A stretch of DNA of 64,000 nucleotides from Dankookia rubra (GTDB lineage: Bacteria > Pseudomonadota > Alphaproteobacteria > Acetobacterales > Acetobacteraceae): contig NZ_SMSJ01000023.1 of NCBI RefSeq assembly GCF_004355005.1, positions 1 through 64,000 on the forward strand. Reading direction: 5' to 3'. Made by a program: the position numbers and the translations under genes. Below the pieces are notes generated by a model, which did no database searches, was not told the DNA's origin, and saw only the letters and a program-made list of their open reading frames with translations. Position 1 is the stretch's first letter. Each line of letters opens with the position of its first letter. Shown one piece after another: positions 43,047 to 51,270 of this stretch.

Positions 43047-44435
43047 ATGTCGGACACCATGACCGAGGAACGCGCGGCCGCCGAGGCCGCCGAGGCCCAT
43101 CGCGCGGCCGGCTGGAAGCAGGTCTCGCTCCAGGGTTGGGGCCGTAGCAGCGCGGCGCCCTGCCTGGCGGCGCGGCCCGAGCGGATGCGCGAGCTGATGG
43201 CGGCGCTCGACGTGCCGGAAGGCCGCACGCTGCTGCCCTATGGCGGCGGCCGCGCCTATGGCGATCAGGCGCTCAATACCGGCGGCGCCGCGGTGCTGAC
43301 CGGGCGGCTCGACCGCATCCTGGCCTTCGACCCGGCCAGCGGGCTGGTGGTGACGGAGCCGGGCGTCACCTTCGCCGACCTGCTGCGGGTCTTCCTGCCG
43401 CGCGGCTGGCTGGCGCCGACCTCGCCGGGCACGGCCTTCGTCACCATGGGCGGCGCCGTCGCCAACGACGTGCACGGCAAGAACCACCACCGCGCCGGCA
43501 GCTTCGGCGACCATGTGCTGTGGCTCGACCTGCTGCTCCCGGACGGGCGGCAGATCCGCATCTCCGATGAGGAGGAGCCGGCGCTGTTCCGCGCGACGAT
43601 CGGCGGCATGGGCCTGACCGGCATCATCACCGCCGTCTGCTTCCGCATGCAGCCGGTGCCGAGCAATGCACTGACCGTCCAGAGCCGGCGCATCCGCAAC
43701 CTCGACGATTTCCTCGCCGGCTTCGCCGCCGCGGCGGATGCCACTTGGTCGGTCGGCTGGATCGACGCGCTGGCCGGCGGCGCCTCGCTCGGGCGTGGCA
43801 TCCTCGAGACGGCCGAGCCGAGCGAGACGGGCGTCGCCCTGCCGGCGGGAAAGACGAAGGCATTCCCGCTGGAGGCGCCAAGCTGGGCGCTGAACCGGAT
43901 GTCGGTGAAGGCCTTCAACGCGCTCTACTGGCGCCGCGTGCCGGAGGCTGGGCGCCAGCAGCTGCAGCACTACGGCAAGTTCCTCTATCCGCTGGACGCG
44001 GTGCTGCACTGGAACCGGATGTACGGCAGGCGCGGCTTCCACCAGTTCCAGTGCGTGCTGCCCTTCGGCCCCGGGGAGATGGCGCTGCGCCGGCTGCTGG
44101 AGACCATCTCGGCCGCCGGCGACGCCTCCTTCCTCGCGGTGCTGAAGGTGATGGGGCGGCCGGGGCGCGGGCTGCTCTCCTTCGCCCTGCCGGGCTATTC
44201 CCTCGCGCTCGACATCCCGGCGCGGCCTGGCCTGCGCGGCTTGTTCGCATCGCTGGAACGCATCACGCGGGAGGCCGGCGGCCGCATCTACCTGGCGAAG
44301 GACAGCCTGCTCTCGGCCGAGGGCTTCTGGGAGATGTACCCGGAAGCGCAGCGCTTCCAGGAGATCCGCCACTCGGTGGACCCCGAGGGGCGCTTCTCCT
44401 CCGACATGGCGAAGCGGCTGGGACTGGCGGCATGA
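43047..44435 (+). CDS. dprE1: decaprenylphosphoryl-beta-D-ribose oxidase (DprE1)-like FAD oxidoreductase
   Basis: A 462-residue FAD enzyme of the VAO/ALO family, probably oxidising C2 of a polyprenyl-phosphoryl ribose to the keto intermediate. Hallmarks are YGGGRAYGD near 65 and the FAD site NDVHGKNHHRAGSFGDHV near 140. Also seen are KFLYPLD (Tyr314) and YLAKDS (Lys418), the last two in the positions reported for M. tuberculosis DprE1. The tail SSDMAKRLGL is also shared. At residue 387, where the mycobacterial enzyme has the Cys attacked by benzothiazinones, this protein has Ala (GYSLALDI). It starts 8 nt after the UbiA gene and overlaps the SDR gene by 4 nt. Confidence 0.88.
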   Translation: MSDTMTEERAAAEAAEAHRAAGWKQVSLQGWGRSSAAPCLAARPERMRELMAALDVPEGRTLLPYGGGRAYGDQALNTGGAAVLTGRLDRILAFDPASGLVVTEPGVTFADLLRVFLPRGWLAPTSPGTAFVTMGGAVANDVHGKNHHRAGSFGDHVLWLDLLLPDGRQIRISDEEEPALFRATIGGMGLTGIITAVCFRMQPVPSNALTVQSRRIRNLDDFLAGFAAAADATWSVGWIDALAGGASLGRGILETAEPSETGVALPAGKTKAFPLEAPSWALNRMSVKAFNALYWRRVPEAGRQQLQHYGKFLYPLDAVLHWNRMYGRRGFHQFQCVLPFGPGEMALRRLLETISAAGDASFLAVLKVMGRPGRGLLSFALPGYSLALDIPARPGLRGLFASLERITREAGGRIYLAKDSLLSAEGFWEMYPEAQRFQEIRHSVDPEGRFSSDMAKRLGLAA

Positions 44436-45184
44436 GCGCGACGATGCAACCGACCTGGCTGATGCTCGGCGCCTCCTCCGCCGTCGCCCGCGCCTTCGCG
44501 CAGGAGGCCGCCGCGCATGGCGCCGGCATCCTGCTGGCCGGGCGGGACATGGAGGACCTGGAACGCCAGGCGGCCGACCTGTCCATCCGCCACGATGTGC
44601 CGGCCGCGCCGGTGCCCTTCGACGCGCGCGACACCGCTTCCCACGCCGCCTTTGTCGAGGATTGCGCGGCACGGGCCGGCGGGCCGCTGAATGTCTTCCT
44701 CGCCTTCGGGGTCATGCCCGACCAGGCGGAGGCCGACCGCGACCCGGCCATCGCCGCCGGCATGGTCGAGGCGAACTTCACCGGTGCCACCACGGTGCTG
44801 GCCGCCCTTGCCCCGGTGCTGGAGGCGCAGAAGCAGGGCGTGGTCGTCGCCCTAGGCTCGGTCGCCGGCGATCGCGGGCGGCCGCGCAACTATCTCTACG
44901 GCGCCACCAAGGCGGCGCTGCTGACCTACCTGCAGGGCTATGCCGCGCGGCTGTCGCGTTCCGGGGTCCGGGTGCTCTGCCTGAAGGCCGGCCCGGTCGA
45001 TACTGCGATGACCTGGCCATTGCCGAAGCTGCCCTTCATGACGACGCCGCGGGGCTTTGCGGCGGGCGCCTGGAAGCTTGCCCAAAAGGGCGGGGGCGGA
45101 GCCTACCTGCCGCGCATCTGGTGGCCGGTGATGACGATCATCCGCAGCCTGCCGACGCGCATCTTCAACAAGCTCGATATCTGA
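44432..45184 (+). CDS. short-chain dehydrogenase/reductase, DprE2-like
   Basis: An NAD(P)H-dependent SDR of 250 residues, expected to reduce the keto intermediate made by the DprE1-like enzyme to the arabinose epimer. The coenzyme loop is MLGASSAVARAFAQEA near residue 12; the catalytic Ser and the YxxxK are in LGSVAGDRGRPRNY and LYGATKAALL. A C-terminal hydrophobic patch (WWPVMTIIRSLPTRIF) may face the membrane, as in DprE2. The ATG overlaps the stop of the preceding gene (ATGA). A strong GGAGGA site for the next gene follows the stop. Confidence 0.87.
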   Translation: MSATMQPTWLMLGASSAVARAFAQEAAAHGAGILLAGRDMEDLERQAADLSIRHDVPAAPVPFDARDTASHAAFVEDCAARAGGPLNVFLAFGVMPDQAEADRDPAIAAGMVEANFTGATTVLAALAPVLEAQKQGVVVALGSVAGDRGRPRNYLYGATKAALLTYLQGYAARLSRSGVRVLCLKAGPVDTAMTWPLPKLPFMTTPRGFAAGAWKLAQKGGGGAYLPRIWWPVMTIIRSLPTRIFNKLDI

Positions 45185-45204
45185 TCGACCCGCTGGAGGA
45201 CTGG

Positions 45205-46857
45205 ATGGATTCGCTCTCGCGCCCAGGCGCGGATTCCGTGGACGCCTACGCAGCCGCCGCGGCAAGACCGAAGATGGTCGTCGCGCTGAGCGTGCTGGCG
45301 CTGGCGCTCGTGCTGCTGGCCGGCATCCTGCTGCGGAACGGCGGGCATTTCAGCTACACGCTGGATGCGCCCTATACCCAGATGGCGATGGCCGACCAGA
45401 TCACGCAGGGCACCTACGGGATCAACCCGGGCGAGCCTTCCTCTCCCTCCTCATCGATCATCTATCCCTTCCTGCTGGCGCTGCTCTCCGTCCTGCCGCT
45501 CGGGCAGTTCTCCGCCCTGCTGGTCTGCCTCGTGGCGACGCTCGCCGCCGCCGTGCTGATGTACGCGGTCGCCGAGGAGATCGGGCTCGAGGTCGATCGC
45601 CTCACGACCCCGCAGTTGGTGGCGATCACCGCCACGCTGACGCTCGCCTTCAACCTGGTAGGCCTTGCCTTCGCCGGGCTCGAGCACTCGCTGCACGTGA
45701 CGCTGACGGTCATCTCGCTGCTTGGCCTGCTGCGCTTCGTCCGCACCAAGCAGGCGGACTGGTGGTGGCTGGCGGCGATCACCCTGCTGCCGCTGCTGCG
45801 CTTCGAGGCGGCGGCGGCGCTGGCGGCCGACATGCTGGTGCTGGTCGCCTTCGGCAAGTGGCGCCACGCGGCCATCATCGGCGCGGTCGGCGTGGTGCTG
45901 GTCGGCGGCTTCATGCTTTTCCTGCACAGCCTCGGCCTGCCCTGGCTGCCGAGCTCGGTGCTGCATCGCTCGGAGGTCGCCAGCACCGGCATCGGCATGT
46001 CCGACAGCGGCGCGCTCGGCTTCGTCAAGGCGGTCTACGGCGCCTATCGCGGCAACCTCATGGCCTATGGCGGCACGCATATCGCGCTGCTGATCGTGCT
46101 CGGCCTTTGGGGCCTGGCGCGCGGCGCGGTGCCGTCCCGCTTCGGCGAGCGCGCCTGGGCCAAGCCGGCCGCCGTCGGCTTCTTCATCGTCGTCGCCCTG
46201 GCGCAGCTCACCGGCGGCAGCCTCAGTTCCTTCTCGCGGTACGAGATCTACGTCCTGGCGCTCGGCTTCTGCGCCGTGCTGGTGGCTTGGCAGCCGGAGA
46301 TCAACGCGGCGCTGCGGCGGCTCGATGCGCGGCGCTGCGCCGGTTTCTGCCTGGCCATGCTGTTCCTGTTCTCCGGCTATGTCTTCCGCACCGTGGATGC
46401 GGTGGCGGCAGCGGGCAACGTGCACGACCAGCAGTACCAGATGCACCGTTTCGTCAACGACCACTGGCGCCGGCCCTTCGCCGCCAACCATCTGGGCTAC
46501 GTGAACTACCAGGTGCCCTACTACATGCTCGACCTCTCGGGCCTGGCCAACGAGGAAGCCCGCAGGGGCGGCAGCGGCCCGGGCTGGATGGAACGACTGG
46601 CGGCGAAGCACGATGTCGGCCTCGCCATGCTCTACGACGTCGCCCCGCCGGTGCCGCCCGCCGGCTGGCAGCCGGTCGCCCAGCTCAAGCTGCGCGGCCG
46701 GCTGGTGACGGTACGCGGCCCGGTCGTGACCTTCTATGCCACGAAGCCGGAGGAAGCCGAGCCGATCCGCGCCGCGCTGCGGGCGATGGCGCCGGACCTG
46801 CCGCCGGGCGCCATCCTCGACTGGGGCATGGCAGACCGGACACGGATGGCACACTGA
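45205..46857 (+). CDS. GT-C-like polytopic membrane protein, candidate pentosyltransferase
   Basis: A 550-residue inner-membrane protein with about 11 helices in residues 25-400 and a periplasmic C-terminal domain. After the first helix comes LDAPYTQMAMADQITQGTYG, then INPGEPSSPSSSIIYPFLLA, the same layout as the first loop of arabinofuranosyl- and mannosyl-type GT-C enzymes (Asp-Ala, then xNPGE, then Ser/Thr-rich). A GGAGGA site lies 5 nt before the ATG. It starts 20 nt after the DprE2-like gene. Transfer of a polyprenyl-linked sugar outside the cell is inferred. No family could be confirmed. Confidence 0.78.
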   Translation: MDSLSRPGADSVDAYAAAAARPKMVVALSVLALALVLLAGILLRNGGHFSYTLDAPYTQMAMADQITQGTYGINPGEPSSPSSSIIYPFLLALLSVLPLGQFSALLVCLVATLAAAVLMYAVAEEIGLEVDRLTTPQLVAITATLTLAFNLVGLAFAGLEHSLHVTLTVISLLGLLRFVRTKQADWWWLAAITLLPLLRFEAAAALAADMLVLVAFGKWRHAAIIGAVGVVLVGGFMLFLHSLGLPWLPSSVLHRSEVASTGIGMSDSGALGFVKAVYGAYRGNLMAYGGTHIALLIVLGLWGLARGAVPSRFGERAWAKPAAVGFFIVVALAQLTGGSLSSFSRYEIYVLALGFCAVLVAWQPEINAALRRLDARRCAGFCLAMLFLFSGYVFRTVDAVAAAGNVHDQQYQMHRFVNDHWRRPFAANHLGYVNYQVPYYMLDLSGLANEEARRGGSGPGWMERLAAKHDVGLAMLYDVAPPVPPAGWQPVAQLKLRGRLVTVRGPVVTFYATKPEEAEPIRAALRAMAPDLPPGAILDWGMADRTRMAH

Positions 46858-46861
46858 GCGG

Positions 46862-48283
46862 ATGCGCCGTGTCCTCCCCGGTCCTGCCTCGCCCGCCTGG
46901 GTCGCGGCGGAGACGCTCGGTTCCGCCGTCACCGCGCTGGTCGGACTGCTGTTCGTTGCCCGCATCATCGGGCCGCAGGCGGCGGGCACCGGGGCAATCG
47001 CCGCCAGCGTCTTCCTGACCGTCGATTTCCCCATCGCCGCGCTGTTCGGCGACAGCCTGCTGCAACGCCGTGGTCTTGAGGAACGGCACCGGTCGTCCGC
47101 GCTCTGGGCGACGATGGGCGCGGCGGCGGTCGGAATGCTGGTGCTCTGGCTTGGCGCGCCGCTGATCGCCCGGGCCACCGGCGCGCCGGTGACGGGCATG
47201 ATCCGCGCCATGGCGCTGCTGCTGCCCTTCTCGGCGGCGGCCGGCATGCTGTCGGCCCTCGTGCTGAAGGAACGGCGCTACCGGCTGCTCGCCTCCCGCG
47301 TGCTGCTCTGCCAGCCGCTGGCGGTCGGCACCGGAGTCCTGGCAGCGCTGGGCGGGGCAGGGGCCTGGTCCATGGCGGCGCAGCAGGCCGCGGCGACGCT
47401 GTCGGTCTTCCTGCTGCTGGCATTGCGCTCCGGCTGGCGGCCGCAGCGGCTGTTCCAGCGCGCCGCGCTCGCCGAGCTCTGGCCGGTGGCCGGGCCGCAG
47501 ATCCTCGCCCTGCTGGTCTTCAACGGGCGCTACCGCATCTTCATCGTCGGGCTCGGGATGCTGGTGGCCGAGACGGTGGTGGCCGTCACGCACATCGCCT
47601 TCCGCCTGCTCGACGTCGCCATGGCGGTGGTCACCGGCGCCGCCTCGCGCCTCGCCATGCCGCGGCTGGCGGCCTTGCAGAACGACCGGGCGGCGCTGGC
47701 CGAGGCCTATGGCGACCTCGCCCAGCTGCAGGCGCTGATCGGCCTGCCGATCGCTGCCGGCCTCGCCATCACCGCGCCGCGGCTGATCGAGATCCTGATG
47801 GGCGGCCCCTGGATCGGCGCGGCGGAGCCGGCCCGGCTGGTGGCGCTGGCCGCCATCCCCGGCTTCCTGGTCGGGCCGGCCCCGGCGCTGTGGCTCGCGC
47901 TCGGGCGGACCCGAATGAACCTGCTGATGCAGCTGGTCGCCTTTACCCTGCCGCTGGTCGGGCTGCTGGTGCTGCGGCCTCAGGATGCCGCGGCCGCGGC
48001 GATCTGCTGGGTGCTCGGCAGCCTGGCGGTGCCGCCCCTGCAGCTCCTCGTCACGCTGCGGGCGCTGCACCGCTCGCCGGCCTGGCTGGCGCAGCGGTTG
48101 CTGGCGCCGCTGCTCGGCACGCTGGTGATGGGCGTGGTCTCCGCCTGGGCGGCACGTGAGCTGGCCGCTCAGGCGGCCGTGCCGGCCTTGATCGGCACGG
48201 CCCTGGCCGGCGCCATTGCCTATGCGGCCGTCGTTGCCCCGGCGCTCGGCTTCCGGTGGCCTCGCGCATTACAGGAAGCATGA
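46862..48283 (+). CDS. lipopolysaccharide/oligosaccharide flippase (Wzx, MATE-like fold)
   Basis: A 473-residue polytopic membrane protein with about 12-14 helices. The opening WVAAETLGSAVTALVGLLFVARIIGPQAAGTGAIA is that of polysaccharide exporters/flippases (PST family); IFIVGLGMLVAETVVAVTHIAFR lies in the second half. It would move lipid-linked sugars across the inner membrane. Spacing to the previous gene is 4 nt (TGA-GCGG-ATG), so the genes are one operon. The donor could be the polyprenyl-phosphoryl pentose or an undecaprenyl-diphosphate oligosaccharide. Confidence 0.88.
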   Translation: MRRVLPGPASPAWVAAETLGSAVTALVGLLFVARIIGPQAAGTGAIAASVFLTVDFPIAALFGDSLLQRRGLEERHRSSALWATMGAAAVGMLVLWLGAPLIARATGAPVTGMIRAMALLLPFSAAAGMLSALVLKERRYRLLASRVLLCQPLAVGTGVLAALGGAGAWSMAAQQAAATLSVFLLLALRSGWRPQRLFQRAALAELWPVAGPQILALLVFNGRYRIFIVGLGMLVAETVVAVTHIAFRLLDVAMAVVTGAASRLAMPRLAALQNDRAALAEAYGDLAQLQALIGLPIAAGLAITAPRLIEILMGGPWIGAAEPARLVALAAIPGFLVGPAPALWLALGRTRMNLLMQLVAFTLPLVGLLVLRPQDAAAAAICWVLGSLAVPPLQLLVTLRALHRSPAWLAQRLLAPLLGTLVMGVVSAWAARELAAQAAVPALIGTALAGAIAYAAVVAPALGFRWPRALQEA

Positions 48284-48452
48284 CGGATAACACGCTCCAC
48301 AGACGCGCAATTTAGGACAGAAAGTCCAAACCGTGTCGCTTTCTTGTTTCGCAAGTATTTTCTCAATCATGTGATCTAGGCGCGGTGCTGCCGGTCGCGC
48401 TTTCGCGCGCTTCAATGATCGTGGCCCTGCGCCGCCAACCCGGGACATTGCA
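48284..48452. promoter_or_regulatory. AT-rich intergenic region before the DEAFS GT-C gene
   Basis: 169 bp, clearly AT-richer than its neighbours. TTTAGGAC-N4-GTCCAAA (imperfect) near 48310-48332 may terminate the flippase operon. The stretch TTTCTTGTTTCGCAAGTATTTTCTC could carry a promoter for the next gene, which suggests it is a separate transcript. Confidence 0.4.
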
Positions 48453-50006
48453 ATGCACGATCAACCACGCGGCGGCGCCGTTGCTTTCGTCGCGAGCAGG
48501 CCGGCCTGGCTCACTGGCCAGGCGCTTGCCGTGCTCAGCGCTGCCGCCACCATCACGCTCCTCGGCCTGGCGCTGCGGCTGCATCATATCGGCGCGGCGT
48601 CGCTCTGGAGCGACGAGGCCTTCTCCGCCTGGTGGATCCACAAGCCGCTCGGCTATCTCTGGACTGACGGCTTGGTGATCGAGACGACCCCGCCGCTTTA
48701 CTACACCCTGCTCAAGCTCTGGGCCGGCCTCTTCGGCAATAGCGATACGGCGCTGCGGCTCTTCTCGGCCGTCGCCGGCACGGCCACCATTCCCGTGGTC
48801 TTCCTGCTTGGCCTCGAGATCGCCGGGCCGGTGGTCGGGCTGGCCGCCGCCATGCTCTTTGCCATGGCGCCGATGCAGATCTATTTCGCGCAGGAGGCAC
48901 GCGTCTATGCCCTGCTGCCGCTGGCCTTCGGTCTGGCGCTGCTCGGGCTGCTGCGCTTCCTCGGCAGCGCCGGCCGTCGCGGAGCGCAGGCGGATCGCGG
49001 CGCGCTGGCGCTCTACGCGGCGGGCATGGTCGTGCTGCTCTATGCCCATGCGACCTCGGTCTTCACCGCTGCGGCGCTGGCGGTCTGTGGCGGGCTGGTC
49101 CTGCTGCGGACCCCCCGCAAGCGGGCGGCGCTGCGCGCCTTCATCCTTGCGCATCTGGCCATCGGGCTGCTGGCGCTGCCGTTGGCGATTCCGATCCTCG
49201 CCCAGGCTGGCAGGCATGACCTCAGCTGGATCAAGCCGCCCGACCTGATCGGCCTGCTCAGCCTGGCGGATCACCTGGTGGTGGATCCGGTCACCCCGCT
49301 CAGGCTGTTCCGCCTGACCTCCATCCTGGCACTGGCGGCGCTGCTGCTGATGGCGGCGGCGCTGGTCCCGGTGTTGCGGCCGCATCGCCGGCTGGCCCTG
49401 CTGCTGGTCGGTGTGCCCGGAACGTTCCTGGTGGCCACCATCGGCGTCAGCTATGTCTCGCCCTTCCTGATCCCGCGCATCATCATCTGGATGGGCGTGC
49501 CGCTCGCGCTGCTGGCGGCGATGGCGCTCGTCTCCCCTGCGCCGCGCTGGATTCGCGCCGGCTTCGCCCTGGCCTATGCGGCCTGCATCCTGGTCGGGAT
49601 GAACGGCGTTTATGTCCGGACCCTTGCGGAGAAGGAGGATTGGCGCGGGCTGATGGCCGAGCTGCTCCCGCGTCTCGGGCCCGATGATGTCGTGGCGATC
49701 GGCCCCGATACCTCGTTGCTCGCGCCGCTGCATTACGCCGATGGTGCCTTCAACGACAGCGTGCGGCAGCTGTTCCGCTGGTATCCGCAGCCGCATCCGG
49801 CCGATCTCTATACCCCCGACCACATCATCCCGCCGGTCGGCATGAGCACCGAGGCGCTGGCGCAGGAGGCGCGCAGCGGCCGCCCGGTCTGGGTGCTGCT
49901 GCGGGCAACCGACTGGGCGGCGCAGAAGGACGCGGCGCTCGCGACGTCCCGCCCGCCGGCCGAGGTGGACCGCAGCCACCCGGCGCTGGTGCTACTCCGC
50001 TGGTAG
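48453..50006 (+). CDS. GT-C (GT39/ArnT-like) membrane glycosyltransferase
   Basis: A 517-residue membrane protein with about 11 helices. The signature of this class, LRLHHIGAASLWSDEAFSAWWI (residues 42-64), holds the DEAxS acid pair used to bind the polyprenyl-sugar donor. The next conserved loop is ETTPPLYYTLLKLWAGLFG. A soluble C-terminal region begins near 400 (LAEKEDWRGLMAELL). It probably transfers a sugar from a lipid donor at the periplasmic face. It converges on the DPM1-like gene and overlaps its 3' end by 15 nt. Confidence 0.88.
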   Translation: MHDQPRGGAVAFVASRPAWLTGQALAVLSAAATITLLGLALRLHHIGAASLWSDEAFSAWWIHKPLGYLWTDGLVIETTPPLYYTLLKLWAGLFGNSDTALRLFSAVAGTATIPVVFLLGLEIAGPVVGLAAAMLFAMAPMQIYFAQEARVYALLPLAFGLALLGLLRFLGSAGRRGAQADRGALALYAAGMVVLLYAHATSVFTAAALAVCGGLVLLRTPRKRAALRAFILAHLAIGLLALPLAIPILAQAGRHDLSWIKPPDLIGLLSLADHLVVDPVTPLRLFRLTSILALAALLLMAAALVPVLRPHRRLALLLVGVPGTFLVATIGVSYVSPFLIPRIIIWMGVPLALLAAMALVSPAPRWIRAGFALAYAACILVGMNGVYVRTLAEKEDWRGLMAELLPRLGPDDVVAIGPDTSLLAPLHYADGAFNDSVRQLFRWYPQPHPADLYTPDHIIPPVGMSTEALAQEARSGRPVWVLLRATDWAAQKDAALATSRPPAEVDRSHPALVLLRW

Positions 50007-50990
50007 CGAGCCGCGCCGGCCGCTCGGCACGTGGCGGCCGACGACATAGAGCGGCCGGCCCTTGGTCTCGTTGAAGATGCGGCCGAGGTATTCCCCGATG
50101 ACGCCGAGGGTGATGAGCTGAACCCCGCCGAGCAGCAGCACCACCGTCATCAGGCTCGGGTAGCCCGGCACCGGGTCGCCGAAGAGCAGCGCCTTCACCA
50201 CCACCCAGCCGCCATAGAACAGCGCGGCGGCGGCAGTGCCGAGGCCGAGCCAAGTGGCGACCCGCAGAGGCACCGTGGTGAAGCTGGTGATGCCCTCGAG
50301 CGACAGCGTCCAGAGCCGGCCGTAATTCCACTTGGTCGTGCCCGCAGCGCGCGGCGCGCGGTCGTAGGGCACGGCACGGGACGGGAAGCCGACCCAGGCG
50401 AAGAGCCCCTTCATGAAGCGGTGGCGTTCTCGCAGCTGCAGCAGCGCATCCACCGCGCGGCGGCTCATCAGCCGGAAGTCGCCGGTATCCGCCGGAAGCC
50501 GCACCGGCCCGCCGATGCGACCCATCAGCCGGTAGAAGGCGCTCGCGGTGGCCTTCTTCGTCCAGGTCTCGCCGGCCCGCGAGCGGCGTTGGGCATAGGC
50601 CACGTCGAAGCCTTCGCGCCACGCGGCCACCAGCTCGGGGATCACTTCCGGCGGGTCCTGCAGGTCGGCATCGATGACGATGATCGCCTCGCGCGCGCTG
50701 GCGTGGTCGAGCCCCGCGGTCAGCGCCGCCTCCTTGCCGAAATTGCGGCTGAGGGCGACCACCGCGACTTCCGGCCGCGTCGCCTGCAGGGCCGCGAGCA
50801 GCGCCGGCGTGCCATCCGAGGAGCCGTCGTCGACATAGACGACTTCCCAGCTCAGCCCGATGCCGTCCATGACGGCGCCGAGCCGGCGTTGGAACTCCTC
50901 GATCACCTCGGCTTCGTTGTAAGCGGGCACGACGACAGAGAGCGACGGCGCGGCACCGCGCGTGGTCGGCGAAAGCGTTGCGGCCGGCAT
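49992..50990 (-). CDS. GtrB/DPM1-like family 2 glycosyltransferase (polyprenyl-phosphate sugar synthase)
   Basis: A 332-residue GT-A enzyme with two C-terminal transmembrane helices (ATWLGLGTAAAALFYGGWV; LMTVVLLLGGVQLITLG). It opens LSVVVPAYNEAEVIEEF, with VVYVDDGSSDGTP, the DAD-type metal site VIDADLQDPPEVI and GETWTKKATASAFYRL. The ending GVIGEYLGRIFNETKGRPLY is a strong mark of GtrB/ArnC-type enzymes that load glucose or another sugar onto undecaprenyl phosphate. It would supply a lipid-linked donor to the nearby GT-C proteins. The start is uncertain; a GTG at 51020 is an alternative. Confidence 0.93.
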   Translation of the reverse strand: MPAATLSPTTRGAAPSLSVVVPAYNEAEVIEEFQRRLGAVMDGIGLSWEVVYVDDGSSDGTPALLAALQATRPEVAVVALSRNFGKEAALTAGLDHASAREAIIVIDADLQDPPEVIPELVAAWREGFDVAYAQRRSRAGETWTKKATASAFYRLMGRIGGPVRLPADTGDFRLMSRRAVDALLQLRERHRFMKGLFAWVGFPSRAVPYDRAPRAAGTTKWNYGRLWTLSLEGITSFTTVPLRVATWLGLGTAAAALFYGGWVVVKALLFGDPVPGYPSLMTVVLLLGGVQLITLGVIGEYLGRIFNETKGRPLYVVGRHVPSGRRGSLPAE

Positions 50991-51140
50991 GGGGCCGCGC
51001 CAGTGAGGAAGGTCGTCCACGGAAATTCCAACCCGGATGCCGCGGAAACCTAGTCGCTGCATCCCATGCCGGCGAAAACGCAATCCAGCGAGGCACGCGA
51101 TTGGGTGGTATTGGGTATCAACTGTCACAACGCGGTCAGA

Positions 51141-51159
51141 GTGCGGCCGGAAACCGCAC
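51141..51159. promoter_or_regulatory. inverted repeat GTGCGG-N7-CCGCAC
   Basis: A perfect 6-bp inverted repeat in the intergenic region between the GtrB-like gene and the plus-strand GT-C gene. A 10-bp direct repeat of ATTGGGT lies nearby (about 51101-51118). A possible operator or hairpin. Confidence 0.4.
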
Positions 51160-51270
51160 CGTGAGGCGCGGGACGTCCGCCGCTGCGTCACATTCGTACC
51201 CTGAACCGAGGCGGGATGCCGGGCAAAACGCGCCCGGCACGAAGCGCGAGGGCATGGGTACGGGCCGGGC

